Below are positions 13,615 through 25,973 of a DNA stretch of 64,000 bases, piece by piece. The first letter of the stretch is position 1. Every line of letters begins with the position of its first letter. The notes under the pieces are model-generated. The model ran no database searches. It had not been told where the DNA came from and saw nothing but the letters and a program-made list of their open reading frames with translations. Both the position numbers and the translations under genes were made by a program. The DNA lies in contig JAVTVX010000031.1 in the NCBI GenBank assembly GCA_033439265.1, positions 481,501 through 545,500 on the forward strand. The letters are read 5' to 3'. This DNA is from Dillenia suffruticosa. Its lineage: Eukaryota; Streptophyta; Magnoliopsida; Dilleniales; Dilleniaceae.

Positions 13615-14081
13615 TGTGCTCCAATATTCCCCTAGACTTGCGCAGTTCCAAAATTATGATTTGAAAGCTTGTGTACATTTATAGTGATTGAAGATGGCAA
13701 CCTTGTATGTGTCTCTTCCCTGTTATGACCAACTTTGCCCACACATATGCAGACAACAAGTCGCTATGGCTATCTCATTCAAAAATGGTGCTAATGTTGT
13801 GCATGTGCATGACTTGTCTGTGCAGTAGCAACTCATGCGGAGAGGAGATCACTCTTCTTTTTTTTTTTTTTTTTTCCCCTTCTTTGATAAAACGGGTACA
13901 ACTTTCAAATAACAAAAACAAAAAATAAAAAATAACACATTTGTTGGGAAAAGAACAAAAAAAAAAAAAAAGGTAAAATTTCAAGGTCAGTTGGGGAGGA
14001 TGGAGGATATATATTCGCACATTGATTTAAATATCGCCATCCTTGCTTTTTCAAACTGTTTTTGTCTTTTCCCATGTTGTC

Positions 14082-15108
14082 CTATTGCAGCAGAACCCAA
14101 ATATCCGGACTGGGATTACCTTGATGAACCACGTACATCATATGAAATGCTGCCAGGGCAAGATTAGCCGACCCAGGTGTCATCACCTGCATCACGTAAC
14201 TATTTTGTTTAACAGGCAATATGCCTCCTATGCTACCTAGTACCAACAATCTCTGACTCTGAGAGAATGAATGCGGGGTAAACGATGGCGCCACCATAGT
14301 CACTGAAACTGCACTTGTATTTAGTGGACCCGTCAACTCGAACTGAACCACTAGTACTTGCCCGTACCCGATTTGGTACTGGGTTGGGGGCAGTAAGATC
14401 TGCGGGCGCAAGTTGGATTCCTCAGCATTCAAATAATCTGGTGAAAATGCTTCCAACCTCATTTCAGTCGGGAAAATCACACAGGTGAACAAATACTTTT
14501 AATGTGGATCGCTTCCTCCAACGAGAACCCATCCGTCGCGAAGCAAGATTGCTGTAGAACGATACGCCCTGGCAATGGTAGACGGGTTTTGGACCTCAAA
14601 CCGGGACCCAGGCTGGTTATCGGGCATGTTAAGAACTGGATTGAGAACCGCATTCCGACCCAACTCCCACGCGGCAACACCACTCTGTACACCGTTAATA
14701 ATAAAAAATTTTCCGTTCGGCAACAAAATTACGTCGCCTATGGTTCTGGCCGTATAAGGCATAGTCTCCATGATCCAGCTTGGTGACTGGCCTGTGATTA
14801 TAATCCTCCCACGTGTTGAGAGCTTTGATGAAGTTACCCTTGAGTGCTTGGAAATACGAATTTCTCGGAGCTCCACCACAAAACAAAACCTCGGCTTCAA
14901 CATTATCCGATTACAGGTTCTTCAAAGGCAGCAAAACGGACGAACCCGTGCTCGGGTAAATCCTTGGGTCACCACCTGGAATCTGTGGGTATGTTTTGGC
15001 GACCACACCGTCGTTGTAATCGAACAATATAGATCGATTATTAACAAAAATGAATAGATTCCCATCTGCATTTAAATGAACAAATGGGTACAAGTTGTTT
15101 TCTTGATT
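14082..15108 (-). pseudogene. glyoxal/galactose oxidase-like (GLOX) pseudogene, 5'-truncated
   Basis: Minus-strand translations match plant aldehyde oxidase GLOX proteins: secreted copper-radical enzymes with a kelch-type beta-propeller and a C-terminal DUF1929 domain, which oxidise aldehydes and release H2O2 in the wall. Seen in order are NNLYPFVHLNADGNLFIF, IPGGDPR.YPSTGSSVLLPL, EVLFCGGAP, SPSWIMETMPYTAR.IGD, LLPNGKFFIING, ILLRDGWVLVGGSDPH, then PTEMRLEAFSPDYL, VTMVAPSFT.HSFSQSQRLLVL and the end MMYVVHQGNPSPDIWVLLQ-stop. Homology begins abruptly at about 15108, so roughly the N-terminal third of the usual protein of more than 500 aa, including any signal peptide, is absent. There is an in-frame stop after SVLLPLKNL (near 14908), a two-base loss after 'KALNT' (near 14815), where the family usually has NTCGR, and an in-frame stop right after GGSDPH (14499-14501). 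A dead copy is therefore the best reading. Sequencing error could explain one lesion, but not all three plus the truncation. Confidence 0.9.
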
Positions 15109-15130
15109 CCGGTCGGCACTTAACCCGTAT

Positions 15131-15186
15131 TCTCTCTCCTCTTTTAACTCCGTCTCTCTCTCCTCTTTTAACTCCGTCTCTCTCTG
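15131..15186. repeat. short tandem repeat at the broken end of the GLOX pseudogene
   Basis: Two full units of about 22-24 bases (CT-rich text followed by TTTTAACTCCG) plus a partial third. They start just outside the last recognisable GLOX homology. Confidence 0.85.
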
Positions 15187-15959
15187 TACCATTTCCTGAT
15201 ATTTACAAGCGTAAATGTCGGAATCTTTCTCTCTTCTCCCTTTTTGTCTCTCTCTCTCACATATGTTGACGTGTACAAAAATGTTAGCAAAGGTTTTTTT
15301 AATAACGTCTTAGTGAAACATCGTTAAAAATTAGAAGGATATAACAACGTTTATTAAGTAACGTAAAAAAAAATTCCCGCAATTGCACCATTTGGATGCT
15401 AAAGAATTTTACCCACGTATTTACCTAAAAATATCATATCAATAAAACCTCCATATTTTACTGACATTTAGTATATAAATGTCGGCAAAGAATTCCCGCC
15501 AGCGCCCGCCAATGACTTTTTCTGATGTGATTGCCATGTTGGATTTTTGTCTTATTGTTGTTGACGTTTTGCTTTCGAAATATCAGGAAAGGATGATTGT
15601 TGTCGATGTCGACTTCATGCTTAAATGTCGGAAAAGTAGTTTTTTTTTTTTTTTTTTGTAATGATTATGAATTCTCCTTCCAAAAGAAATTGCCAAGTAG
15701 ACATCGAGAAAACTTCAAAATTTATATCAAACTCATTTCCATTTTATTTATAACTTTCTTAGTAAAAATAATTTTTTTGGGTAAAAAAATATCAACAAAA
15801 AAAAAAAATAACAGTTATTATAGTATTAAAAAATTTCAAGTTTGCTCTTCCAAAAATCTTATTAGTGAAATAAAATTCTATGGTGGAGCACGAGAACCAA
15901 AGCCATCTTAGCTCTCCACAGACTGCTTCAAACTGCATGCGTTTTGCCTTCTTTCAAGG
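15187..15959. other. AT-rich spacer with repeated TAAATGTCGG motif
   Basis: No gene recognised. The 10-mer TAAATGTCGG, or its near-copy ending ATAAATGTCGG, occurs at about 15212, 15475 and 15622. ACGT-containing text (AACGTCTTAGTG, ACAACGTTTATTAAG) sits at 15300-15370. Such short subterminal repeats can mark non-autonomous DNA transposons, but I could not find the ends. Confidence 0.4.
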
Positions 15960-18900
15960 AGCATAAAAGAAAGAATGCAAAAGCTCTTTCATATACTCAA
16001 GCAAAGTGTAAGCCGAGTCATTTTGCTTTCAGAACAAGCCAATGAATCATGGGAGATCCTAAAGAATATTACTCCTCAAACTTTTAGAAGAGAATTCAAA
16101 AATTACCAAAATTGTGAAGAATATTACTCTACACAAAGATCAATTGAAGGAGGATGGCTTAACATATTGAAAAATCAATTGAAAGTTCTTTTCAATATAA
16201 GCTGATTTTCAGCCCCAAGACCAACGAATGAGAATCCATTAGTTGCCAACAAAGAGGAGGAGATTTACAAAAAGGTGGAAGATATGGTCCTAGAAGAGGT
16301 AGAGGCAGAAACTCAAAAAAGAGGAAGAAACAACTTTTAAAGGACTTTCGTTATTGAAAATTCACAGTCTCGTAGTTATTGTTGCAAGCGCAATTATCTT
16401 GACAAAGATTGTTGGTACAAAGACAAACCAAAGTGCTACTATTGCAAGAAATTTAGCCACATCAAAAAGGATTGCAAATTCAAGGGCAAACGACAAGCAT
16501 AATTTTTAGAAGAGAAATAGGGTAAAGGAAACTTATTCTATACTTGTCAGATGGCCACCGAAGTTAAGAATGATGTGTGGTACCTTGACAGTGGTAGTAA
16601 TAATCATATGACAAGAGTTGTTAAATCCATTTTTGTTAAGTTGGAAGAATCTGTGACACCTGAAGTGAAGATGGCAAATGGAGTCACAACTCAAGCACAA
16701 GGATTCATTGGAGTCCAAACCAAGCAAGGTGCAAAGTTCATTCATGATGTTTTGTTTGTTTCTGATTTGGATCAAAATTTATTAAGTCTTCCGTAGCTTC
16801 TTGAGCATAAATATGCACTTATCTTTGATGATTCCAAATACTGCATCTATGATAAAAAGAGTGGTAGAGAGCTTATTATAAAAATCAAAATGCAAACCAA
16901 TCAAAAATTTCTAATTAACTTCAAATATGGTGAAAATCATACACTAAAAGCTCAAACCAATAAATACTCATGGTTATGACACAAAAGACTTGGTCATTTG
17001 AATTTTCACCGTTTCAAAATATTTCAACAAAAAGGGATGGTGCATGGCTTACCAAGAATTTGGGAGAAATATGAAGTCTGTGAAGGCTGTTCACTTGAAA
17101 ACAACACCGACAACTGTTTCCTAAAGGAGTTGCATGGAGAGTTAAAAAGATTTTGGAGGTTATCCATACAGATGTTTGTGGACATATGAGAACAACTTCT
17201 CATGGAGGTAATAAGTAATTCATCCTTTTCATTGATGATTTTTCTAGAATGACTTGGTTTTACTTCATGCTAGAAAAATCTGAAGTGTTTTCAATTTTTA
17301 AGAAGTTTAAAAGTCTTGTTGAAAAACAGAGTAGCCATTACGTCAAGACGTTGATGAGTGATTGTGGCAAGGAGTACACTTCAAATGTATTCCAAGAATT
17401 CTGTGAAGAAGAGGGCTTGGAAAGACAACTTACTGTTGGCTACACACACAAAAAAAATAGAGTTTCTAAAAGAAAGAATCAAACTGTAATGGAAATAACA
17501 AAATCTATGCTACATGATAAAAGATTGTCAAAAGAATTTTTGGGCTGAAGTAGTTTATACAGCCTTGTATTTGCTTAATCAAAGTCCCACAAAGGTCGCG
17601 TGGAATCAAACACCAATTGAAGCATGGAGTGGAAGGAAGCCATTAGTGAAATATCTGAAAATTTTTGTGAGCATTTGCTATACTCAAATTCCAAAAGGGA
17701 AGATATACAAGCTTAACGAATTAAGTGAAAAATGTATTTTTGTTAGCTATAGTTCCAAGTCTGAAGGATACTGGTTATTTAATTTAAAGACTAACAAAAT
17801 CATCATTAGTCGAAATATTTTGTTTGACGAAATGTTGTCTCGAATTGGGATGAAAAAAAATTGAAAAATAGGTCATTTTGTATCATGAACAAAAAGACAA
17901 CTTTATAAATGAAGAAGGAAGTGGTGATGATGCACTTCAAACTAGAGGTTCACCATTATCCCCAAGCCCGAGTTATCCAAGCTCAAATTTCAGTAGTTCA
18001 CCATCATCCCTAAGTTTGAGTTGTCCATACTCAACTTTAAAGAAAATGAGTTTCAGTGATATCTATGCAAGATGTAACTTTTATATTCTTGAACTAGAAA
18101 ATTTTGACGAAGCATATGCAGAAGAAGATTGGAGAAAGGCAATGGAAGAGAAGTTTCTTTCGATTGAAAGAAACAAAACTTGAAAGCAAGTTGCAAAGGC
18201 TCAAGACAAGGAGATAATTTGAGCCAAGTGGATTTACAAAGTGAAATTAAATTCAATGATGCAAACAAAAAGAAGAAGGCAAGACTTATCGCAAAGGGCT
18301 ATTCACAGTGGTTTGGAATTGATCACAATACAACATTCGCACCGATTGCAAGACTTGACACAATTAGAGCTCTCATTGCTATGGTAGCTCAAAAGGGTTG
18401 GAATCTCTACCAACTTGATGTCAAATCTACATTTTTAAATGGAGAATTAAATGAGAAGTGTACATTCAACAACCTCAAGGCTTTGTCAAAGAAAGAGAAG
18501 AAGATAAAGTATACAAGTTAAAGAAAGTATTGTATGGGTTAAAACAAACTCCAAGGACTTGTTATAACCAAATTGATTCTTACTTCTTGGAACAAGGTTT
18601 CATGAAGGGAAAAAGTGAGCAAACCCTGTATGTGAAGACTCAAGGTAACTCAAATATTCTCATTGTTATCATATATGTGAATGATTTGATTTACACAAGT
18701 AGCAATGGGAAGATGATTGCTGATTTGAAGAGAGACATGATGAGAAGATATGAAATAAATGATATGAGATTGCTATTTATTTTCTTGGCATATGGAGATT
18801 TATCAATATGATAATGAAATCTTCGTTTGCCAAAAGAAATATACTGAAAATATTCTTATGAAATTTGGCATCTATGATTACATTATTTGTTGTAAGTAAC

Positions 18901-19630
18901 AAACTTGTTAAAGAAGATGGAGAAAATAAAGCTGATTCAACTTTGTATAGAAGTTTGGTGAGAAATTTACTTTATCTCATAGCTATAAGAGAAGACATTA
19001 TGTTTGCTTCAAGCTTATTATCGTGATTTATGCACCATTCTAGCCAACAACATTTTGGAGCAGTTAAGAGAGTATTAAAATATATCAAAGGGACACTCAA
19101 CTATGACATCAAATTTAGAAAAGGTGTTACTATAAAGTTATATGGATATTGTGATAGTGATTGCGGAGGATGTCTTGATGGTATGAAAAACATTTTAGGC
19201 TATTGTTTTTCACTTGACTCTCAAGCATTTTCTTGGGCATCAAAGAAGCAACAAAGTTTGGCACAATCATCTACTTAAAAATGTATCTGCTCGCTTGGCA
19301 ACATCTCAAGTCATTTGGTTTAGAAAAATTCTTGAAGACATGGGTGAAAACCAAAATGAAGCTAGAGTGATATTTAGTAACAATAAATTAGCCATTGACA
19401 CTGTCAAAAAGTCAATCTATTATAACAGCACTCATCACATTACTATCAAACATCACTTCATTCCTAATGCAATTGGAGATAGAGAAGTTGAGTTGAAATT
19501 CTGCAAGAGCGAAGAGCAAGTTACCAACATCTTTACTAAAGCACTTTCAAGAGACAGGTTCATCTATTTTCCCGAGATGTTAGGAATTCAAAAACAATAC
19601 ATTAAAGGAAAAAATGCTGAGTAATGTGTT
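15960..19630 (+). mobile_element. Ty1/copia retrotransposon relic without recognised LTRs
   Basis: Copia gag and pol text runs in order. A zinc knuckle (CYYCKKFSHIKKDC) lies near 16434-16476 and a protease signature (WYLDSGSNNHMT) near 16578-16613. Integrase covers about 16980-17860, with a GAG-pre-integrase HxxxC-type start and a recognisable D...E core. Reverse transcriptase covers about 18240-18800, with [13 protein letters not shown] and IYVNDLIYTS blocks. RNase H covers about 18930-19620, with GYCDSDCGG and a QSLAQSST block. The relic looks like the widespread plant 'copia protein' group. I compared both flanks by eye and saw no direct repeat long enough to be LTRs, so the limits are those of the coding homology. 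It is broken in roughly ten places and is a fossil. Confidence 0.88.
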
Positions 19631-20988
19631 TAATATCTAAAAATAAGTTAAGAAGTCACGTTGGCAAATGAGTTGTGTTTTCATATCCCAATAAATCTAA
19701 AATAATATAATTCAATTATAAATAAGTCTCATAAATTCAAAGAAAAATAAAATAAGAGAGAGAACAAATGAATCAATGAATTATGAGCGACTTTCATCTC
19801 ATCTTTCTTGGCTTATGCCCAATATGCCATCAAGGATTTGTCTGTCTTCCGCAAAGTCATGTAGATAATTCCCCTTCACATTCACAACTGCCACCATCTA
19901 CCAACACTATGTAAAAGCTCCTACACACTCCTCATGAAACTAATTCGGCCAAAGATCTTTCACATCTTGGTTTTTGGGAATTGGGATTAAAAAGGTATTG
20001 GGAGTCAAGATTAAAAAGGTTACTTGTAACGTCAAACTACTTAGAAAAAGCTTAACCTCCATCTTTTACCCAACCAATTCTCTTTAAAGAGTCACAGTAA
20101 ACCCATTTGGCCCTTACATTTTGTTGCCATTGAACCCTTCCGAAGGCGATAGCACTTCTTCCCCATTGAAAGGTGTTTCAAGCCTCTTTCCAGTTCCTTA
20201 CAAATCCTTATAGAAATTGCAAACTCCAACTCCATTCACTGGATTAGTAAGTACCCCCGCCAGTTTTAATGGTGAGGTTGTTATAGTTTGCGTGACTGCA
20301 TCCCTTGAATATGCCGAAAATATTTTGTCATTGATGAAATTGATTGACATAGGACAATTTTTTTATTTTTTATTTTTTGGCAATAAACTGGCTTTAATTT
20401 ATCTGCGTTAGCAAGAAAGAATGAATCAATTGACCTCCTCAAATGAAAATAAGATTTAAGTGGTTTCACCACCGTCCATGTTTGTCACATTGGATGCTTA
20501 CTATTTTCTAATTTTTTTTTCCAGTTTTTTGACAGTCAGAAGCTGTTTACAACTATATTTAATCCTAACCGTCCAGCAAATGGCGAAGGCTCGACATTAG
20601 GAACTCCTATATTTGCATCCGTGAAGAAAACTTTTGGAATACTAGCTGCCGTTCATGGTAGAATTGCAATTGAAGTTTGACACAATCCCCTTCATTTCTA
20701 TTTTGTCACAATTGGCTATCCTTTGCTTTATTGCCATGTTTGGGTAGTATTCTTTCTTCAGTTCTCTTGGCCCTAATTTTGAAATTACATGAGAGATCAT
20801 CAAGTCTAGGAGGTTGCGTATGTTGATTTTGTGAGTAGAGATCATTGGATTTAACATTGTTTTAGCTGGTACGATCATGTGTTGACTTTGATGGTCTGGC
20901 ATTGACTTTAATGGTCTCCTATATTTAGATGGTCTCACATTGACTTTGATGTTACCATCTGCCCACACAGGGGCTTCTCCCTCCCCCA
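19631..20988. other. spacer without recognised gene
   Basis: Mixed-composition DNA. Open frames at 20217-20411 (+) and 20642-20989 (-) are short and match no family I know. About 20870-20950 contains an imperfect repeat of 'ttgacttt(a/g)atggtct' (three times). Confidence 0.45.
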
Positions 20989-21090
20989 CCTTAAAAAACC
21001 TCTCTCTTTCTCTCTCTCTCTCTCTCTCATATTCTTGTCAACCACTACCAGAGCATTTTCCATTATAAACATATCCCTTACCTTAAAAAG

Positions 21091-21141
<51 letters not shown>

Positions 21142-21170
21142 TTCTTGTCAACTGTTACCGGAGCATTTTC
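20989..21170. repeat. imperfect tandem duplication of about 92 bp with (CT)n cores
   Basis: The first copy is 20989-21080: CCTTAAAAAACC, a CT run, ATTCTTGTCAACC, then AGCATTTTCCATTATAAAC. The second copy starts at 21081 and is cut by the copia LTR after GAGCATTTTC at 21170. Its remaining part (ATTATAAACATATCCCG) reappears at about 31900-31917, on the far side of that element. Confidence 0.85.
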
Positions 21171-21630
21171 TGTTGGTTATATATGCCCACCGAGAGACAT
21201 TTTGGTAATTCTTGAGATAATGGAGTAACTCTCATTATTTCATTTACTACCTAGAAACCATCTAATTATGGCTTACTAGTTACTGAATTGGAAGATGCCC
21301 AGCGTGTGTGTGCTCCTTCTTCTTCCATAGAGAGAATGAAGGCTAGTGTTTGAGAGAGCACATACATCTCTAACATAATGAGGGTTTGGGGAAATTCCAC
21401 GTAGGGAATTTTAGGTATCACTACCGTAATCGGACTTGAGGCTTGAGACGTTGTGGCAATGCGATGGTGGTTCGATCCCATGATCACCATCTCGACCGTG
21501 CAATCCGTTCAAGAGATTTCACGACACGGTTGAATTTTAGAAGACCGACCCCATCGAGATATTTATCTCAAAAAATTCCGATTTATTTTTTTGCTTCCGC
21601 ATGCGTATGATGTGTCGATTAAATCCAATA
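21171..21630 (+). repeat. 5' LTR, copia family A copy 1
   Basis: Begins TGTTGGTTATATATGCCC and ends next to the primer-binding site. It aligns with 31424-31893 over its whole length. Confidence 0.92.
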
Positions 21631-22189
21631 TAGGTATCAGAGCGTTTGTTGAATTTAATTAAAATTTTCAAAATTTTTTGACATAAAAATATAGGGTTAA
21701 AAATTTAGGACTCGGATCACGGATGAATGTCATGAATCCGACCACACCATGATATTGCCTATAATGTGTAGATCATGAAAATGATTTTTCACAACTTTTG
21801 GAACATTTTAAGGCTATGAAATGTGAAACCAAAGTTTCAAACTCTAATGATACCCAAAACTTAAAACATTAGATATATGGCTTTATAAGGCAAACTGATC
21901 TGTGAGAAGGGTTTATACATGTTCCTCATGCATAGATCTACATTTTGATGCATTTTATTGTGAGTTTCGGTTGCCAAAAATTGGGTTTCAAAAATGGTCG
22001 TGAAGAGCAGAAACCTTAGATGCTAGATTTGCCGAGATGAGGGCTTAAATCCAACTAAAATCAAGTCAAGGATAGTTGGATGATGATTAGTAGTAAATTT
22101 CCAGTGAAAACCACACAAAAAATGACCAAAAATGAGTTTTCTAGCAACCAGGTCAGAAGACCCATTGCATGACTAGTCGGGCGAGGAAG

Positions 22190-22640
22190 AAAAGCTCCAA
22201 CCCGTGGGCACGTGCATCACACACACATAGAGGCCCGTCCTAGAGGAAGCAGTAGGCACGTGTACTTCACGCGCGAGCCAGGAGCGTGAAGTGGCAAGAT
22301 GTCGGTTCGGGTCAGATCCTGACCCGAATTCGACCCGTGGACCGATATGGTCAGGTCGACTTAACCTGTTGACCGACCTGGTTGGGTCAGACCCCAACCC
22401 GTGTTCTGACCCGGTCTATGACTCGAGTGACACGGCTCGGTGTGTGAGGGAGCGTGAGCCGCACGCCGTGAGTGGGCCCCCGTGAGCCGAGCCGCGCTAG
22501 GTGCGTGATAGGATGTGTGAGGCGCGCCACGCGCCTGGCGCATGTAACAGGTAGTTGCCAGCGTGTGGAGGCGCGTGGCAGCGCGTGGAGAAGCACTGTG
22601 GGCTCGTGGCGGCGCGTGTGGACCCCGACAACGCGTCAGA
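22190..22640. repeat. GC-rich leader with GACCC and GCGCGTGG motif arrays
   Basis: About 22300-22420 is dense in GGGTC / GACCC in both orientations. About 22440-22640 is dense in GCGCGTGG-like words. The GC content contrasts sharply with the AT-rich surroundings. Long open frames on both strands here come from composition and show no protein family. The same two-part structure recurs in the related element at 51780-52270. Confidence 0.85.
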
Positions 22641-25600
22641 TCATTCAAAAATGAATTTTTTTTTAATTTTCTAAGAGTCTTATATCTATATTTTTGTGAC
22701 TTTTGTGAGTTTTTGTATACCGAATTCAAATCTAAATGGTAAGATACGATTTTTGGTTATGGTGTATGATTTCCGTTGAATCATATGCTCGCTTTGGGGT
22801 CTATATTCGAGTTATTTTGTATTTGTTGATTCGTAAGGTGTACAAAATGTGATAGTAAGTATCACTAAGTCACAAATGTCTCTCTTACTGCATTGAGAAC
22901 TATTATATTAGATTCTTTTTTTGTAAGAAAAGTAAACTGAATGATATGATTTGAGAGATTTTATACCGGTAAATTCAGTTTATTCTGGAGAAACAAAATC
23001 TGCTTGAGATTCTGAGGCAAGAGATGGTTGGTCCCAGAGAGGGCACCACACCCAAGATAGATGGGATAGTAGGTTTATTGTGTGTGAAAGAAAAGGATAG
23101 CTAAGTTAGGGTAGTCCTTATCAGTGGCATGCACAATGATTTGATCCCGTTCTATATACAATATCCTACGGATATATTGGTTAGGTTAGGCCTAAAAGTC
23201 ATTGTGATGTTCTTTTCAACTCCTAATGTGAGAATGCTGAGGAAAATGGTTGATCATACAATGATACAATATTTGATATAAATGTCGAGTATGATTGCCG
23301 AATTAAAGGAATACGGATGATCCGATTTCGGATGAGATTCATGTACTAATTGTGATTCAATCTTTTACCTATTCATGAGAAACCATAAAAACCTACCTCA
23401 CGCATGACGAGAGTATTCGTTCTTTCGCTAATGTGAGTATATATTGTGTGCTCGAGAAGGAGCGCCTGGAGGCGAGTAGACCACACTCAAGTCATGATTA
23501 TTTAGAGAAGTCGAGTAAGAACTCCCATGGCGCCAAGCCAACAGCATAAGAATGTGAAGAAGACTTGAGACCTAGGCAATCATCCGAGAAAACCAACAAG
23601 GTACAAAAGTGCAGGAAGAAGGATTTTGACAAGATCAATACGAAATGTTACGTTTGAGGTAGACTTGGTCATTTTGCTCGTGAGTATGATGAGCAAAAAG
23701 AATGTCCTTCTTTTTTACCTTGTGGATTGTAAACTCAGGAGCTACTAATCACGTAGCTCAAGATAAGAGCGCGTAAATAGAGTTCCGCTAAGTGAATTCT
23801 CAAGTTAGGAGGATTTACGTCAAGGATAAAACATTTGTCGTCGTCAGAGAGATCAACATTTGCTATGACGTTCTTTATGCTCTGAGCATTTGATAGAATT
23901 TGAATTTGGTACCTTATCTAAAATTGACTAGGATATGCAAGAAAAACACCTGTTTTATTAAATACGACAGCCTTTTTTGATTTGTTCTGATTTTGATCTA
24001 TGATAGATGGAATGTACTAGGTGCTACTCCTTCTAATGGTTTCTTTGTCATTCTTCTATTGCTTTTATATCTGATTGTATAGATGATAATGTAAATGAGT
24101 GACATAGTAGACTTGGATACATATGGCAAGAGATGATGAATTGGTTAGCAGCGAGTGGTTTATTGGACCTCTGATCATATTTGAGTTGTCCGTGTGTGAG
24201 TTTTGTCTAGTCGACAAAACGACAAGAAAACCATTTGGTAATGCAATGAGAGCTTAGACTCCACTGCACTTGGACCACTCCGATATTTGTAGCCTCATGA
24301 GCATGAGAGCCTGAAATGGAGTTTTGTAAGTTACCATGTTCATCGCGTTTTGGTTCGTCTCTCTAATCTCGCACAAGTTTGAGGCATTAGAATGCTTAAG
24401 GAGATTTATTAGCGAGATTGAAAATTAGTTAAACTTGAGAGTGATAACTTTTAAAACCGATCGGTGTCATGAATATTTGTCAGAACGACACAGAGAGCTT
24501 TGTTTCGAGAAAAGTATCATGAGATTACTAACTATTCATGCTATTTCTCAGTAGAACGGAGTATTCGAAATAAGGAATAGGACTTTGTTGGAAATTGTGA
24601 GATCTATGATGGCGCAGATCAATATGTCCGTCTCTCATTGGGGAGATATTTTTTTGACTACTACCCATGTTATCAACTGTATCTCATTAAAGTCCGCAAT
24701 CAGTACCCTACATGAGCTTTGAATAGGAAGATAACCTAATCTTAGCCACTTGAGTTTATGGGATTGTGCTGTGATTTCTCGCATCTATACTACAGGTTAG
24801 GCCTGGGAGAAAGTATGTGTTCTTAAGTAAACATGCAAATGGCACTATTATTAAGATTGAGTCTCGTGATACCACATTCTTTGAAAATTATTTCCCTAAA
24901 AGATATGAAATCAATTTGGACGTTACCTCTATGAGATGGATGAGCCTAGTTGCTCGGGGAGCCCAGCGACGGGATATAAAAATCTACTACGGATCTTAGT
25001 ACCAGTGGGATCGATCCATCAAAAGGTAAAGATTTTTCTCTCCTCGTAAGAGTATTAAGAATGTGTAGTTAAATGTCGCTTCTCGATTGAGAGCGAACCT
25101 CTCATTATGACTTTAGAAGATTATGAGAAATCCAAAACGGTACATGAGACTCTCGAGAGTTCTATGAAAGACCATTTGTTGAAAGTCATAGATGAAGAGA
25201 AGGAGTTGATGAGAATCAACAGGGTCTAGGATCTAGTTGATTTGCTTGAGGGTAAAAGGGCTATTAGGAACAAACAGATTCTCAAGGTCAAGAGAAAGGT
25301 CGATAAATCGAAAGAGAGGTATAAAACCCGTCTAGTAATCACGGTTACACTTAGACTAAGGGTTTGGACTACCAGAAAGTCATAGTCTAATTTATCTCGA
25401 TTCATTTACTTTTAGCAATTGTCACGAATATGGATCTGGAATCATACCGGATGGACGTAAAAACCGCTTTCCGTAATGGAAGTCTAGATGAGGCGATCTA
25501 CATGGAGTATCCTTCTGGGTTCGTTCTAGTAGATTAGGTGGATAAGGTTTGTTGGATTTGGATATCAATAAACAGCCTCAAACACTCATTCAGGCGGTGG

Positions 25601-25973
25601 TACCTGAGATTTTACGAAGAGATGATATCTTATGATTTTAAAATGATCGAGTAGAATTATTGTGTTTATCTGATACGTACCGATAACTCTTTTATGATCA
25701 TATTCTTATATGTAGGTGATATTCTGTTGGTCAAGAACAACAAAGAGTATTTAATGACTATTGAAATATGGTTATTATTCGTGGGTGATACTCAGTTCAC
25801 TCTCAAAATTAGGATCTAGAGAAATCGTTTAAGAATGGTGTTGACTCTTTAACAAGAGTTCTACATTAGGTCGATTCTTGAGTATTTCGAGACGAACGAT
25901 AATAATCTAACAGATACTATATCGCTAAAAGTGAAAACTTGAGTTTTGACATATGCTCTACAATTTGAGAAGA

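Larger units (their letters stand above)
12013..14081. other. AT-rich spacer
   Basis: I see no gene here. It holds two (GA)n microsatellites (listed separately), a poly-T run near 13857-13875 and scattered A-runs. The text around 12480-12680 ends in a 'gaaccaaacgtcccc' phrase seen at ends of small plant hAT-like elements, but I found no matching terminus. Short open frames here are AT-rich and show no protein family. Confidence 0.5.

Noticed and set aside
22173-22729. Long open frames on both strands in the GC-rich leader (Arg/Ala/His-rich)
   Set aside because: They come from the GCGCGTGG-type composition, overlap on both strands and match no protein family.
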